A stretch of 64,000 bases of DNA from Luscinia megarhynchos (lineage: Eukaryota > Chordata > Aves > Passeriformes > Turdidae), in contig CM067584.1 of NCBI GenBank assembly GCA_034336665.1, positions 3,658,001 through 3,722,000 on the forward strand, given 5' to 3'. The translations under genes were made by a program, and so were the position numbers. Position 1 is the first letter of the stretch; each line of letters begins with the position of its first letter. Below the pieces are notes generated by a model. That model was not told the DNA's origin and ran no database searches. It was given only the letters and a program-made list of their open reading frames with translations. Shown here one piece after another: positions 25,601-37,600 of the stretch.

Positions 25601-28600
25601 CTGGGGCTTTGAATCCTGACCCTGGCAAAAAGAAGATAAGATGTGACCCAAACCAAACTCTGGGCTTTGAGCTCTCAAACCCTTCCTGCAAAACCAGGCT
25701 CTGAATTAGGCTTGAATTTTTTTTGTTTGGAGCTACAAATCTCATCCCTGTCCCAGTAACTCCAAATTTGTGGCACTTCCCTGTGAGAAGAATCAGAATT
25801 CTTCCAGGAATGAAGCCTGGGCTCCCTTTTTAATGGTTTCAATGTCTTCCCTGACACTTTTAAAAACTTATTTACTTACCTGACCACAAACAGGGTGGGT
25901 TCTGATAGATCCATGTTTAATTACAGCCTTGGAGCTGCAGGAACAAGGTGTGGGAACATGATTTTATGAGGGTGGAACCAGTGAAGGGCAGAGGAAGTAT
26001 TTTCATTAATTAGAGATGATTACAGAAGGAATGGCAGGAGGGGACTCTTCACCAGGCAGGTTTTGATGTCTTGTTCTGTCTCCTTGTTTTTCTCTGTCCC
26101 TTTTATGAAAAGCCTCCATCAGAGCAGTCTGGAAGTGCTGGAAAGCACCAGAGGTTTATTTATAGTGGCTGAGGTTTTTCTGAAATAATGTCCCAGGGAA
26201 AGGTGAAGCCCTTAAAGACACTTAAAGATCTTAAAGGCACTTAAACCTTGGCAGTGCCAAGTGCTGCAGAATTTCCTGCATGGCTCTGATCTTGTGGTGT
26301 CACAAAGTGCCAAATATTTTTAGTTCAGTAAAACTTTGGGGTTCTGCAGCTGCACAGATTTCACAAAGGTTGCTGAGCTGAGGTTTCCAGTTTTTCATTG
26401 ATTAAAATTGAATTAACTTAGATTTTTTTTTGCCTCAGAACAACAAAACCACACAGTTCAGGCACGTGCAGCAGCTCACCTACAGCCTGATCGAGTGGAG
26501 ATCCCAAATCCTCTCTGGCACCCTGCCCAAGGATGAACTGGCTGAGCTGAAGAAAAAAGTCACTGCCAAGATTGACTATGGCAACAGGTGAGCTCCAAGC
26601 TCCACCTGGAGCCTCCCACACCCCAGGGCAGGCTCGAAGTGCAAAAGCAGGCCCTGAATTAGGGTTGAGTTTTCCTTGGGGAAGGGTGAAGTGGCAGCTT
26701 TGAGTCCCCAGGACAGCCTGGAGCAGTTGGTTCTGGATGTGCCACAGATCTCTGTGCCTTGGCAGAATTCTCTCTTCGTTCTGCCCAGCTCCTGGCAGGG
26801 TGGCCTTTCCTTGGAGCACAGCTTGCACCTGGGTTTGGATGCTGGGGGGGAATTCTCTGCTTTATCAGCAGCTGAGGGCAGGATTCCATAAACTCCAGCC
26901 CTCAGTGGTTTGCAGTCTCCAGGACTCCTTTCTCTGCCTCTGGGCTCTGGTTCACATCCACTAAGTGAATTAAGAAGCAGCTTATGGCAAAGAATAACAA
27001 CCAGCTGCAATCCCTGAGCTTGGTTCCATTCATCCACCTTTGGAACAGAGCCATCTAAGCAGGAATAATGGAGATGTCATTTCAGGATTGAGTTACCTGG
27101 CTAATTCCTTCTTCCTTGAATGGGAGAATGGGAGAGAGGAGTTTCTGGAGGCAGGAAAACCAGCAGTGAGTGAGCTTATTCCAAGGAGTGGGATGTTGAG
27201 CACTGCCAGCCCCGGGCAGTGATTTGATCTTTGCTGCTCCCACATTCTGTTATTTTATTTTATTTTATTTTATTTTATTTTATTTTATTTTATTTTATTT
27301 TATTTTATTTTATTTTATTTTATTTTATTTTATTTTATTTTATTTTATTCTATTTTATTTTATTCTATTCTAGTCTAGTCTATTCTATTCTAGTCTATTC
27401 TATTCTATTTTATTCTGTTCTGTTTTGTTCTATTCTATTTTATTCTGTTATTTTATTTTATTTATTTTATTTTATTTTATTCTGTTTTGTTTTATTTTGT
27501 TTTATTTTATTTTTATTCTATTCTATTTTATTCCATTTCATTTTATTCTATTTTATTTTTGTCTCCTGGGGCTGTCCAGGATCCTGGGTCTGGACCTGGT
27601 TGTCCGAGACGACAACGGGAACATCCTGGACCCGGATGAGACCAGCACAATCTCCCTCTTCAAGGCCCATGAAACTGCATCCAAGAGGATTGATGAGAGG
27701 ATCCAGGAGGAGAAGGTACCCCTGGGTCCTGATTTACCCTCCTCAGTCACTGCTTTGTGCCCACATTTTTTACAATTACATGTTTTATATTCCTCCTAAT
27801 GCTCCTTTGGCAGCATTAAATTCTCCTCCTGTTCATACAAAATTGAATGGAAATGTGAAATTCTTTGCAGTCCCTGCAGCAGAGTTTGGACCTCAGGGGG
27901 CAGCCAATTTTCAACTCCACGCACACTTACAGCCTCTATGTGAACTTCAAGAACTTTGTCTGCAACATTGGGGAAGATGCAGAGCTGCTGATGAGCCTCT
28001 ATGACCCTGACCTCTCCAAATTCATCAGGTAGGGGCTTTTTTTGGAGATCCTTAAGCAATTTAGTCATCAGGGTGATCATTCTGAAGAAGTCAGCAGGTT
28101 AGAAAGATCCAGCAAATATTTTCCTGTTCTGGTGGTTGCTACCCCAGCAGGGGAAAATTAATTCCAGTTGTTTTGGAATGAATTTGAGAGAGATAGGAAG
28201 TCCAGGCACTGTCCCTCCTAAAGCTGGGTGTTGATCCCACATTGTCCTTTTATATTTTTAATTTTCCCTGCTGTGGCTGCAAGCCTTGATTATGCATTTT
28301 GTTAATTGTTTCCCAGTAAATCCTGGATTAAAATGGTGTTTGCTGTCCAGTCAGTGCCAGTTCACATCTGAAGGGTTAGGGAGGATATGAGGAATTTATC
28401 AGGGAGGCAGTTCTGTGTCTGGAACGTTCTGTGTCCATCTCTGCAGTTATCAGGTGTGGCCATGCAGTGGGAATTGTCCAGGGCTCACCCATCCTGCCTC
28501 CAGTAAATGAGTCACTTCAGAGGCATTTTGGGATAAAAGATTGGACAAATATTCCTAAAAGACCAAAATGCTTTTGGGCTTTTGCCAGGAAATGGAGATG

Positions 28601-31600
28601 TTGGTGCTGATTTGTTAAAATTTACTTTTTTCTCCCTTTCTTCGCAGTGAAAATTACCTGGTTCGCTGGGGCAGCAATGGGATGCCTAAAGAAATTGAGA
28701 AACTGAACAACCTCCAAGCAGTGTTTACTGTGAGTTCAAAGAATCCCAGAACATTTTGGGTTGGGTTGGGAGGAACCTGAATCCCACCCAGAGCCACCCC
28801 TGCCACAGCAGGGACACCTCCCGCTGTCCCTGGGTGCTGCAAACAGATTTTGGGCACTTCCAGGGATCCATGGGCAGCCACAGCTCCTCTGGGAACTCCA
28901 TCCCAGACAGGAATTCCTTCCCAAAATCCCATCCAAACCAGCACGTGGAATCCTGGAATGATTTGGGTTGGAGGGGATCCCAAAGTTCATTTGGTCCCAC
29001 CATGGTTCCCACACTTCCCACCATCCCAGGTTGCTCCAACCTGACCTTGGACACTTCCAGGGATCCAGGGGCAGCCACAGCTGCTCTGGGAATTCCATCC
29101 CAGCCCCTCCCACCCTCCCAGGCAGGAATTCCTTCCCAAAATCCCTTCCATCCCTGCCTGTGGCAGTGGGAGCCATTCCCTGTGTCCTGGCACCAGAAAT
29201 GTCTCCATCCCCCTCGTGCTCTTCTTCTGGATCTAGAAGATCACAACTTTTATGTGTGTATAACCCAAAAAACCGCCTTCTTCCTTCTCTCCTTCTGTCT
29301 TCTGTTCCACTCAGAAAGGACATTGATGGACTTGGTATTAACTCTTTATTTTTATTTATTTATTTAGGACTTGAGCAGCTCTGACCTGATCCGGCCCAGG
29401 ATCAGCCTGGTGTGCCAGATCGTGCGGGTGGGGCACATGGAGCTGAAGGATGGCAAGAAGCACACCTGTGGGCTGCGGCGGCCCTTTGGCGTGGCAGGTG
29501 GGCACTGGGGACAGCAGCACGGCCCAAAAAACCCTGGGGGGCACTGGGACACGGGGCTGGTTTGGAGCAAAGGTGTCTGCCAATAAAGGCAGAAGCTTCT
29601 CTTTGAAATGGAGAATGTAAACATCCTCCCTCAAAATTATTTACATTTTAAAATTATGGGGCTCTCAGGCAAAGATATGGGAATTAGGAATATCAGTTCT
29701 TTACTAGGAAAATTAAAATAGAAATGCAGTATTACACAGAACAATCCCAAAACACTGCCAGAGTCAGAATCCAAGCTGACACCCGTCAGTCAGTCAGGGT
29801 GTTGGCAGCAGTCCCATTCAATGGTGGCTGCATCCTCCTGCAGGGGCAGGTGTGGTTCAGCTGGAGCAGTGCTCCTGTAGAAGGTGCAGTTTCCTCTGAA
29901 GCTCCAGGGATGATGTGGAAGGGTCTGGTTTTCCTCTGGAATCCAGTGGAAAAGGCTGCTCTGGTGTTCCAAATCTCAGTTTTTATCTGGGTAGGAAATG
30001 TTTGGCTCCTCCCCTGGGTGGAGCATCTCCCAGTGGGATGATGTAATTTTATCAGTCATGCCCTGGGACTCACTGGCCATGAACAGGAGATATCTCCTGG
30101 AGGGCAGGATGGGCTGTGGAAAGATAAAGATGATTGCCCCAGCTGGTTTAAAGCTGGCCCATGAGCAGATAATATGTGCCAGGAGATCAGGGTCACTGCC
30201 CCACCTGGTTTCAGCAGATGGGGACAGAATTCACTTTTCTGGTCACATCCTGCATTGCAACCCAAAACAGACACAGAGCTGGCAGCTGGGAACTGTGTGC
30301 TGGAAATGCCAGCACAGCCTGGGAGCTGCCAGGGCAGCACCTCTGCTGCAGAGCAGGGTAAATTGTTCCCTCTGAGAGCTCAGAGCTGGAGATCAAACAC
30401 TGGCACTGCTCACTGTGGTCACCTCCCACAGAGACAGCAGCCTGATCAGGGCCTTTGTCAGAGTGGGATTTGCTCTTCAGGGCTCATGGGATAAAGCTGG
30501 AGGTTTGGTGAACCCACACTCCCAATTCTTACTTTTTTCTCGGGAGCTTTTTCTTGCTGGAAATCCTTGGTGGAAAGCAATTTCCAAAGAAGCAGCATTT
30601 GAATATAAGTGTCATTTCTTTGCCTTAAAATTTGCCCCAGTCCCACCTGGTTTTTCTCACAGGGTGTATTTTATCAGAGTATTTTACCAGAGTTTATTCA
30701 GTATATTCACACTCACTGCTATGGGCTTATCTGCACATGAATATAAATGTGCTTTTAAAAAAAAAGTTTAAATGAGTGATGCCTCCATTGCTGTGAGAGA
30801 ATGCCCAGATTTTTTGGGGGTTGGAAATAACCATAAATCCCATCCAGCTCCACCCCTGGACATGACCAGGACTCCTTCTACTATCCCAGGTCGCTCAGAG
30901 CCCTTGTTCTGACACTGGCCCAAAATAACCCCTGGTTTCCAGGGGTTTCTAGGTTACTGATTTCGATTCTGAGAGGGAAAAGCTCCCTCTGGTTCTTGGC
31001 AGCTCTGAGTGATGCTCTGGTGTCGTTGCAGTGATGGACATCACTGACATCATCCATGGCAAGGTGGACGACGAGGAGAAGCAGCATTTTATCCCTTTCC
31101 AGCAGTGAGTACTGAACCCAAAACTCATATTTTATCCCTTTCCAGCAGTGAGTACTGAACCCAAAACTCACATTTTATCCCCTTGAACCCCAAAACTCAC
31201 ATTTTATCCCCTTCCAGCAGTGAGTACTGACGCCGAAACTCACATTTTATCCCTTTCCAGCAGTGAGTACTGAACCCAAAACTCACATTTTATCCCCTTT
31301 CAGCAGTGAGTACTGAACCCAAAACTCACATTTTATCCCAAAAATTTTTGGGGGGTTGAAAGGCAGGATTTTCAGGGACACTTCCAGGATTTTCAGCCCC
31401 AGCTTTTTGTCACTGCTGTGTGGGGCCCTGCATGCTGCCCCTCCCTTCCCACATTTCCTGGGCAGGGTCAGTCATTTGGGATTTCTCCTCTTCCTGGGGG
31501 AGGAATTCCAGCCCCCATGAGTTCTGCTTTTCTGCAGTGAGAGTTGGACTTGTGTGTCTGTTCTGCTCTGATCTTTCTGGCACGTTAGAGTAACAAAAAT

Positions 31601-34600
31601 GGGTTTGTTTGGGTAGACCCAGCCTTGTTGTTACAGCCCTAAATAGAGCAAAGCATTGGCTGCAGCCATTTGTTATTCCAGGGTATTTTCAGGGAGATTT
31701 GGGTTTGTTCTCCTGCCCTTTCAGGGCCTGGGAGGATTGCTTTGCACAGTAATGTTAGTCTGCTACTTTTTTTTTTTTTTTTTTTTGTTGGGTTTCATTG
31801 GTTATTTTTATTTGTTTAGGGGTTTTTGTTTTGTTTGTTCATTTTAATTGGCTTGTTTTTTTTGGTTCTTTTTTTTTCTTCTTCTTCTTTGTTTGATTTG
31901 CTTTTTGTTTTGTTGGTCTGGGAGTTTTTTCCCATTTTTCTTCTGCTCTAATGAGGCTAAGTTCAGACCCTCAGCTGGACATCAGGATGTGAAGTCCTCA
32001 TTTCTCCCTCCTTTTTGATGCTGTGGCTACAGGAGTGAAGTCAGGGTCAAGATCCAAACCTCAGTAGTCTTATTTGTGACTAGGGCTGGGTTCATCACTT
32101 AGGTGTGGTCACAGCAGTCATTAATTTATATTAATTTATATATAATTTACATCAACTTACATGAGTTTATATTAACTTGTATTAAATTATATTAATTTGT
32201 ATTAATTTGCATTAATTTGTATTATTTTGTATTATTTTATATTAATTTATATTAATTTATATCAGTTTACCAATTTAATCTACATAGGGACAGCTCTGAG
32301 GCAAACCTGAAGTCAGGGCTTGAATCCTGAGGTCAGTGTTACTTACCTTAGACCTGAGGGATAAACTCAGGGATAAATGTGATGCATTTTCTAGTGAGAA
32401 GGTTTAAATGGATTTTGTGCAGGTGAAGGAATGAAAATCCCCATGGAATCCTTGAAAAAACCCACATTTATTTGGAAAACAGCCAGCTGTTGGCCAGCCC
32501 TCTCCTTGTACGTGGTTGGTGTTGCTCTGTTCCAGTTGCTGACCCTGTTTTTGTGTTTCTCCTGCCCAGGATTGCCATGGAAACCTACATCAGGCAGCGC
32601 CAGCTCATCATGTCCCCCCTGATCACCTCCCATGTCATCGGCGAGAACGAGCCCCTCACCTCTGTCTTCAACAAAGTCATCGCTGCCAAGGAGGTCAACC
32701 ACAAAGGCCAAGGTGCAGTCTGGGGGGAACTGGGGAATTAAGGGGTGCTGAGAGTCCTGAGATCAAGGTTTAGTGGATTTAATCCCTTCCCTGAGCCCGA
32801 TGCTGTGGTTGTCACTTTGTCCCTTCCCTGAGCCCAACGCGTTCTTTGTCGTGGGTTGTCACTTTGTCCCTTTGTCACCCTGTCACACACAGAGTTAAAT
32901 CCAGATAAACCCAGACCAAACTTGCATGAGAACAGCTCCTCCAGCTCCTCACTTGCTAATCTTATGTTTAAGGTCAATATTTTTTAGCACCTTTAAAATA
33001 AAAGTGTTTTATGGCCGTGAAATATTTGTGAGTGGGCGTGGCTACGTGTCCCAAATGGCTTTGGGGTTAAATCACATTATTCCGGAATTTTCTGGTCTTC
33101 CTTGGCTCAAAGACACTCAAGATTCATCTCTGAAAGTTTGGGGTTTACTTCAGAGAATCTTCTTGCCCAGCAAAGTCTTACTCAGGTTCAGGGATGTGGA
33201 GGACTGGGCAAGAGAGAACCAGGTGGGGACACGGAGTTTTCATGGAAACACAGATTTTTAGGAAGCAGAAGCTTAAATTTCACCGGTTTGTGCCTTTTTG
33301 TTTTCAGTAACAAGTGTCATCTCCCTTTTCTTAGGTCTCTGGGTCTCCCTGAAGCTGCTCCCTGGGGATCTGGCTCAGGTTCAGAAGGATTTTTCCCACC
33401 TTGTAGATAGATCCACTGCAGTGGCTCGAAAAATGGGGTTCCCTGAGATCATCCTTCCTGGTAGGTCCTGTGTGCTCTTCCATTCCATGGAGTGAAAGAG
33501 ACACCTGAAAATCTAGAATTTCTGTCACAACTTTTTTTTTTTTTTTTAAGATTTATTTTTTATCTTCTTTTTTTATTCAAATTTCCATGTTTTTTTTTTT
33601 TTTGTCACAAGAAATTGAAAACATGAGTTTCCTTTCTTATGGCGAAATGGTTTATGAAGCTTTTTTGGAAGAAAACGTCTCTTTAGTAAAAGAAATTATA
33701 TGGCTTTGACTCACCCATTCAGAGTGAATTTAACCCTAGAGAGCTCATTAAATTAAAAAAAGAAACTAAACATAAGGCTTGTAGAAAGGAAGATGGTTCA
33801 TTTTAGAAGATTTTGTGCAATTTGAGATGGAGATGAGGATGGTGTGGTGGTGGGTATTTGTTGGAACCCTGGAAACTGAGAGTTCTGAACTTGCTGTGCT
33901 AACAAACCTGCATTGCAGGTCACAGATAATTAGTTATTAAGTTACAAATAAAAATAATTAAAGTGGCATTTCTTAATTGGACCATTTAGCCTTAAAAGAC
34001 CTTGTAAAAAGAAAAATACATCTCCATTTTTGAATTATTGACTGAAAGTACTGTAAAACTCACTATAACATAAAAAAGAATTGATGAACATCTAAGTCTG
34101 AATAAAAAATTCCGTCTCTTGTACATTCAGACCTGACCCTAACAAAAAAAAATCCCCCAAAAACCAAAAAACAAACAAAAAAAACCCCAACCAAAACACA
34201 AAAAAAACCCAAACAAGAAAGAATCTAATAAAACAAAAAAAACGTGCAATAAAGTGGTGCCCTGTGTGAGGAACGAACTCACAACCTTCAGAGATTTTTA
34301 ATTAAAGGCTAAGAGGAAAATGAGGATAAGGTGGTTCTCTGTCACTGTCTGTGGGGTCTCCTGAACTTGAGATCACCCACAGCAGGACATTTGGTGGTTT
34401 AGAGTTCAGATTTTCCCACCTTGTGCACCAAAGAAGGAGTCACAGGCTGTTTTCTGAGGTTTCCGAGGTTGGTTGTTCTTTCTTATCTAAAGAATTCTTT
34501 TTCTGGCTAACAGAGGTCCAGCTAGCTAGTTGATCCAAGGCACACTGACTGCCAGAGGGCAGGACTTATTTTTATACCAAAAATTATGTACCTAATATTT

Positions 34601-37600
34601 GCAATTACTTTCCAATACATAACACTTTCTTTACACTGTCCACTTTTCTCTCATGCCAATCCAGCAGTGCCATCCTGGCCCAAAGATGGATGGCATGAAG
34701 AAGAAGAAGAAAGAAAAGACATACAACACCCAAAATCCTCCATCTTAACTTTAAACCCCCTAATATAAACATTTCTAAAAATTCACTTTTCTGCCTTCTA
34801 ATGATCTAATTTATACTCTACTTATTTTTTGTGACTTGTAATTCTTCCTGCAATGAGGGTAATTTTTCCCAGGGGCTTAAATCCAGTCCACAGTGGTCCT
34901 GGGTACTGTGCCCAGGCCTCTGAGACCCTGCCAGGGGGGTCTTGAGGCATCCAGGGGAACACCCTGGACTCCCAGAGGGTGTTAAAAGTGAAAATGTCCC
35001 ACTGGGAGTGGGAGCCCAGCTGATGGAACTCTGGGGATTGCAGGTGACGTCCGCAACGACATCTACGTCACCCTGATCCAGGGGGAGTTCGACAAAGGCA
35101 AGAAGAAAACGCCCAAGAACGTCGAGGTCACCATGTCTGTGCACGACGAGGATGGGAACCTGCAGGAGGTGGGACAGCCCCTGCCACCCTGGGAACATTT
35201 ACACCCTGCGGGTGTCTTTGTGGTCATAAGGGACAAAACTCATGTGCTCTGTAAAAGCTAAAAGTTACAGTTGGAGTTTATTGTAAAGAGCCCTGCTAAG
35301 AGCTGCCACGCACAGCCCAGAGTAGGGGAAAGAGATAAAAAGGGGGAAGAGAAAGAGCAATGGGATAAAAGGGTGATGGGGTAATAGAAGAGGGAAAGAG
35401 GAAGAGCAGGAGGGAGAGTAAGACAGAGAAGAGAGCGATTTCCCGTTTACAATACAATAAATCTTTTTCCATGATGAATATTCTAATTTCCACTAACCAG
35501 TGTAATACAAAATACAAATTCTATAGCATTTACATACAGCCTATAGGAATCCTTATATTACCATAGTGTGTTACACTTTAAACTCTAAAAACTGCTCTTT
35601 GGACCCTAGCAAGTCTTCTCTGACCTTTGGACTTGATATCTGGCAGAGGGCATTGTTCTATCAAGAGGGGATTATCTTCAGCGAGCCATCCTATTGTCTT
35701 ATAGTTATTCAGTAACTAAGGTTTTTCTGTTACATCTTGCCCAACAACACCCCAAAATTCTCCATTTTTACCTTTTTCCCCTGTTTCTTGTGTTCTGCCC
35801 AAAGAAAGCCATCCACCCCGGGGCTGGCTACGAGGGAGTCTCGGAGTACAAGTCTGTGGTTTATTACCAGGTCAAGCAGCCCTGCTGGTACGAGACTGTC
35901 AAGGTACTGAGTGGGTAAAATTCACATCTGGGGTTACTTTTCTGATGCTCTAGGAACCATTTGTTGGGTTGTGGTTGCTTTGTTTAATGAGCTAAGCAGC
36001 TAATAGTTGTTATAAAGTCATTTATTGTAAAGGTACATCAGTTTTAAAAGGCAAAGATTTACAAGTGTTAAACTGTGCTAAGTTTTGGTTCAGAGTTTTA
36101 AATAGAGGCAGAAGCTGCTCCCAAGGGTCCCAGCAGGGCTGATGTTGCTGCAGCAGCTCTTATTTTCTTTGGGTGATGATGATGGTGGTGAGAGAGCAGG
36201 AACAAAAGTGAAAGGCAAAGTGAAGCAGAAAAGGGTTTAGCTCTCCCCAATTGATTTTTATACAGAAACTTTCTAACAAGCTAAAGACACAAACTTGAAT
36301 TGTTGCTTCTTAACCTATTCATATTCTCATTTTTAGCACGTCAGGTTATGTATAAAGTACATGTGTGGTTTATCTTGTTTTATCTGAAAAATGTAAGCAA
36401 TATTCTTACTATAGTTTTATTATGTCTGAAACTGTGTTCCTGGAGCCTCCACAAGAATCTAGGGTTATGTTTTTCAATGTTCACTAGAACTTTTACTCTG
36501 GCATCTGAGACCTTTCACTCACTAAAAGCACTTAAAGCTCATTCTAAAACTTACTTACTTAGTTGCTTACTTATTCTAAAACTTAAACTCAAATTATGAG
36601 TGTGTAGTTTAAATAGAATTGTGTGATATTACATGGTAGAGAACTTTGAATTTAAGTTTTATAATATAATAATAGATATTAAAAAAAACCCCAAAAGTTT
36701 CAAGGCAGAAATTTGTCCTTCTTCTTCACCTCCTTTTTCATAGGTTTAAGTAATATTTTGTAATTAAATAAAAAACTCCACATTGCGAGCCATGGGTAGT
36801 TAGTTATTAAGTTAAAAATAATTTAAGTATCATGTCTTAATTAAAGTTTGCCCTTAAAAGGCCTTGTAAAAAGAAAAACACAGCTCCATTTTTAGATCAT
36901 TAGCTCAAAATACTATAAAACTCACAATTTGTGAAATAAGTGAATATAAATGAATATAAATATATAAATATTATATATAAAAATATATATATATGTATAT
37001 ATATATAAATATAAATTAAATAAATGAATAAAAATTAGTAATCATCTAAGTCTGAACAAAAAATACCAGGGTTGATGTAAAACTACAGGATGTGCTGGGG
37101 AGTGACTGGGCACAGGGAAAATGTTGAAAATGCTGTGTTTTTATCCAAAAATGTTGTGTTTTCATCCAAATTATTGTGTTTTATTGCGGGAGTCTTTGTG
37201 TTGGGATTGACGGTCATAAGGGACAAAACTCAAGGGCTCTGTATAAGCTAAAAGTTACAGTTTATTGTAAAGAGCCCTGCTAAGAGCTGCCAGGCACAGC
37301 CCAGAGTAGGACAGAGAGATAAAAGGGGGAAGAGAAAGAGCAATGGGATAAAAGGGTGATGGGGTAAGAGAAGAGGGAGAGAGGAAGAGCAGGAGGGAGA
37401 GTAAGAGAGAGAAGAGCGATTTCCCGTTTACAATACAATAAATCTTCTTTCATAATGAATATTCTAATTTCCACTAACCAATGTAACACAAGATACAAAT
37501 TCTATAGCATTTACATACAGCCTATAGGAATCCTCACATTACCATAGTGTGTTACACTTTAAACTCTAAAACTACTCTTTGGACCCTGGCAAAATCTTCT

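Noticed and set aside
34255..34292. A functional tRNA-Met gene
   Set aside because: Only the 3' half is present. There is no D-arm, anticodon arm or A box, and CCA is encoded, so it is a primer-binding site or pseudogene fragment.
35296..35517. Short minus-strand open frame with a similar version in each family A LTR
   Set aside because: It sits entirely in the LTR near the polyadenylation region and differs in frame and length among copies; not a conserved gene.
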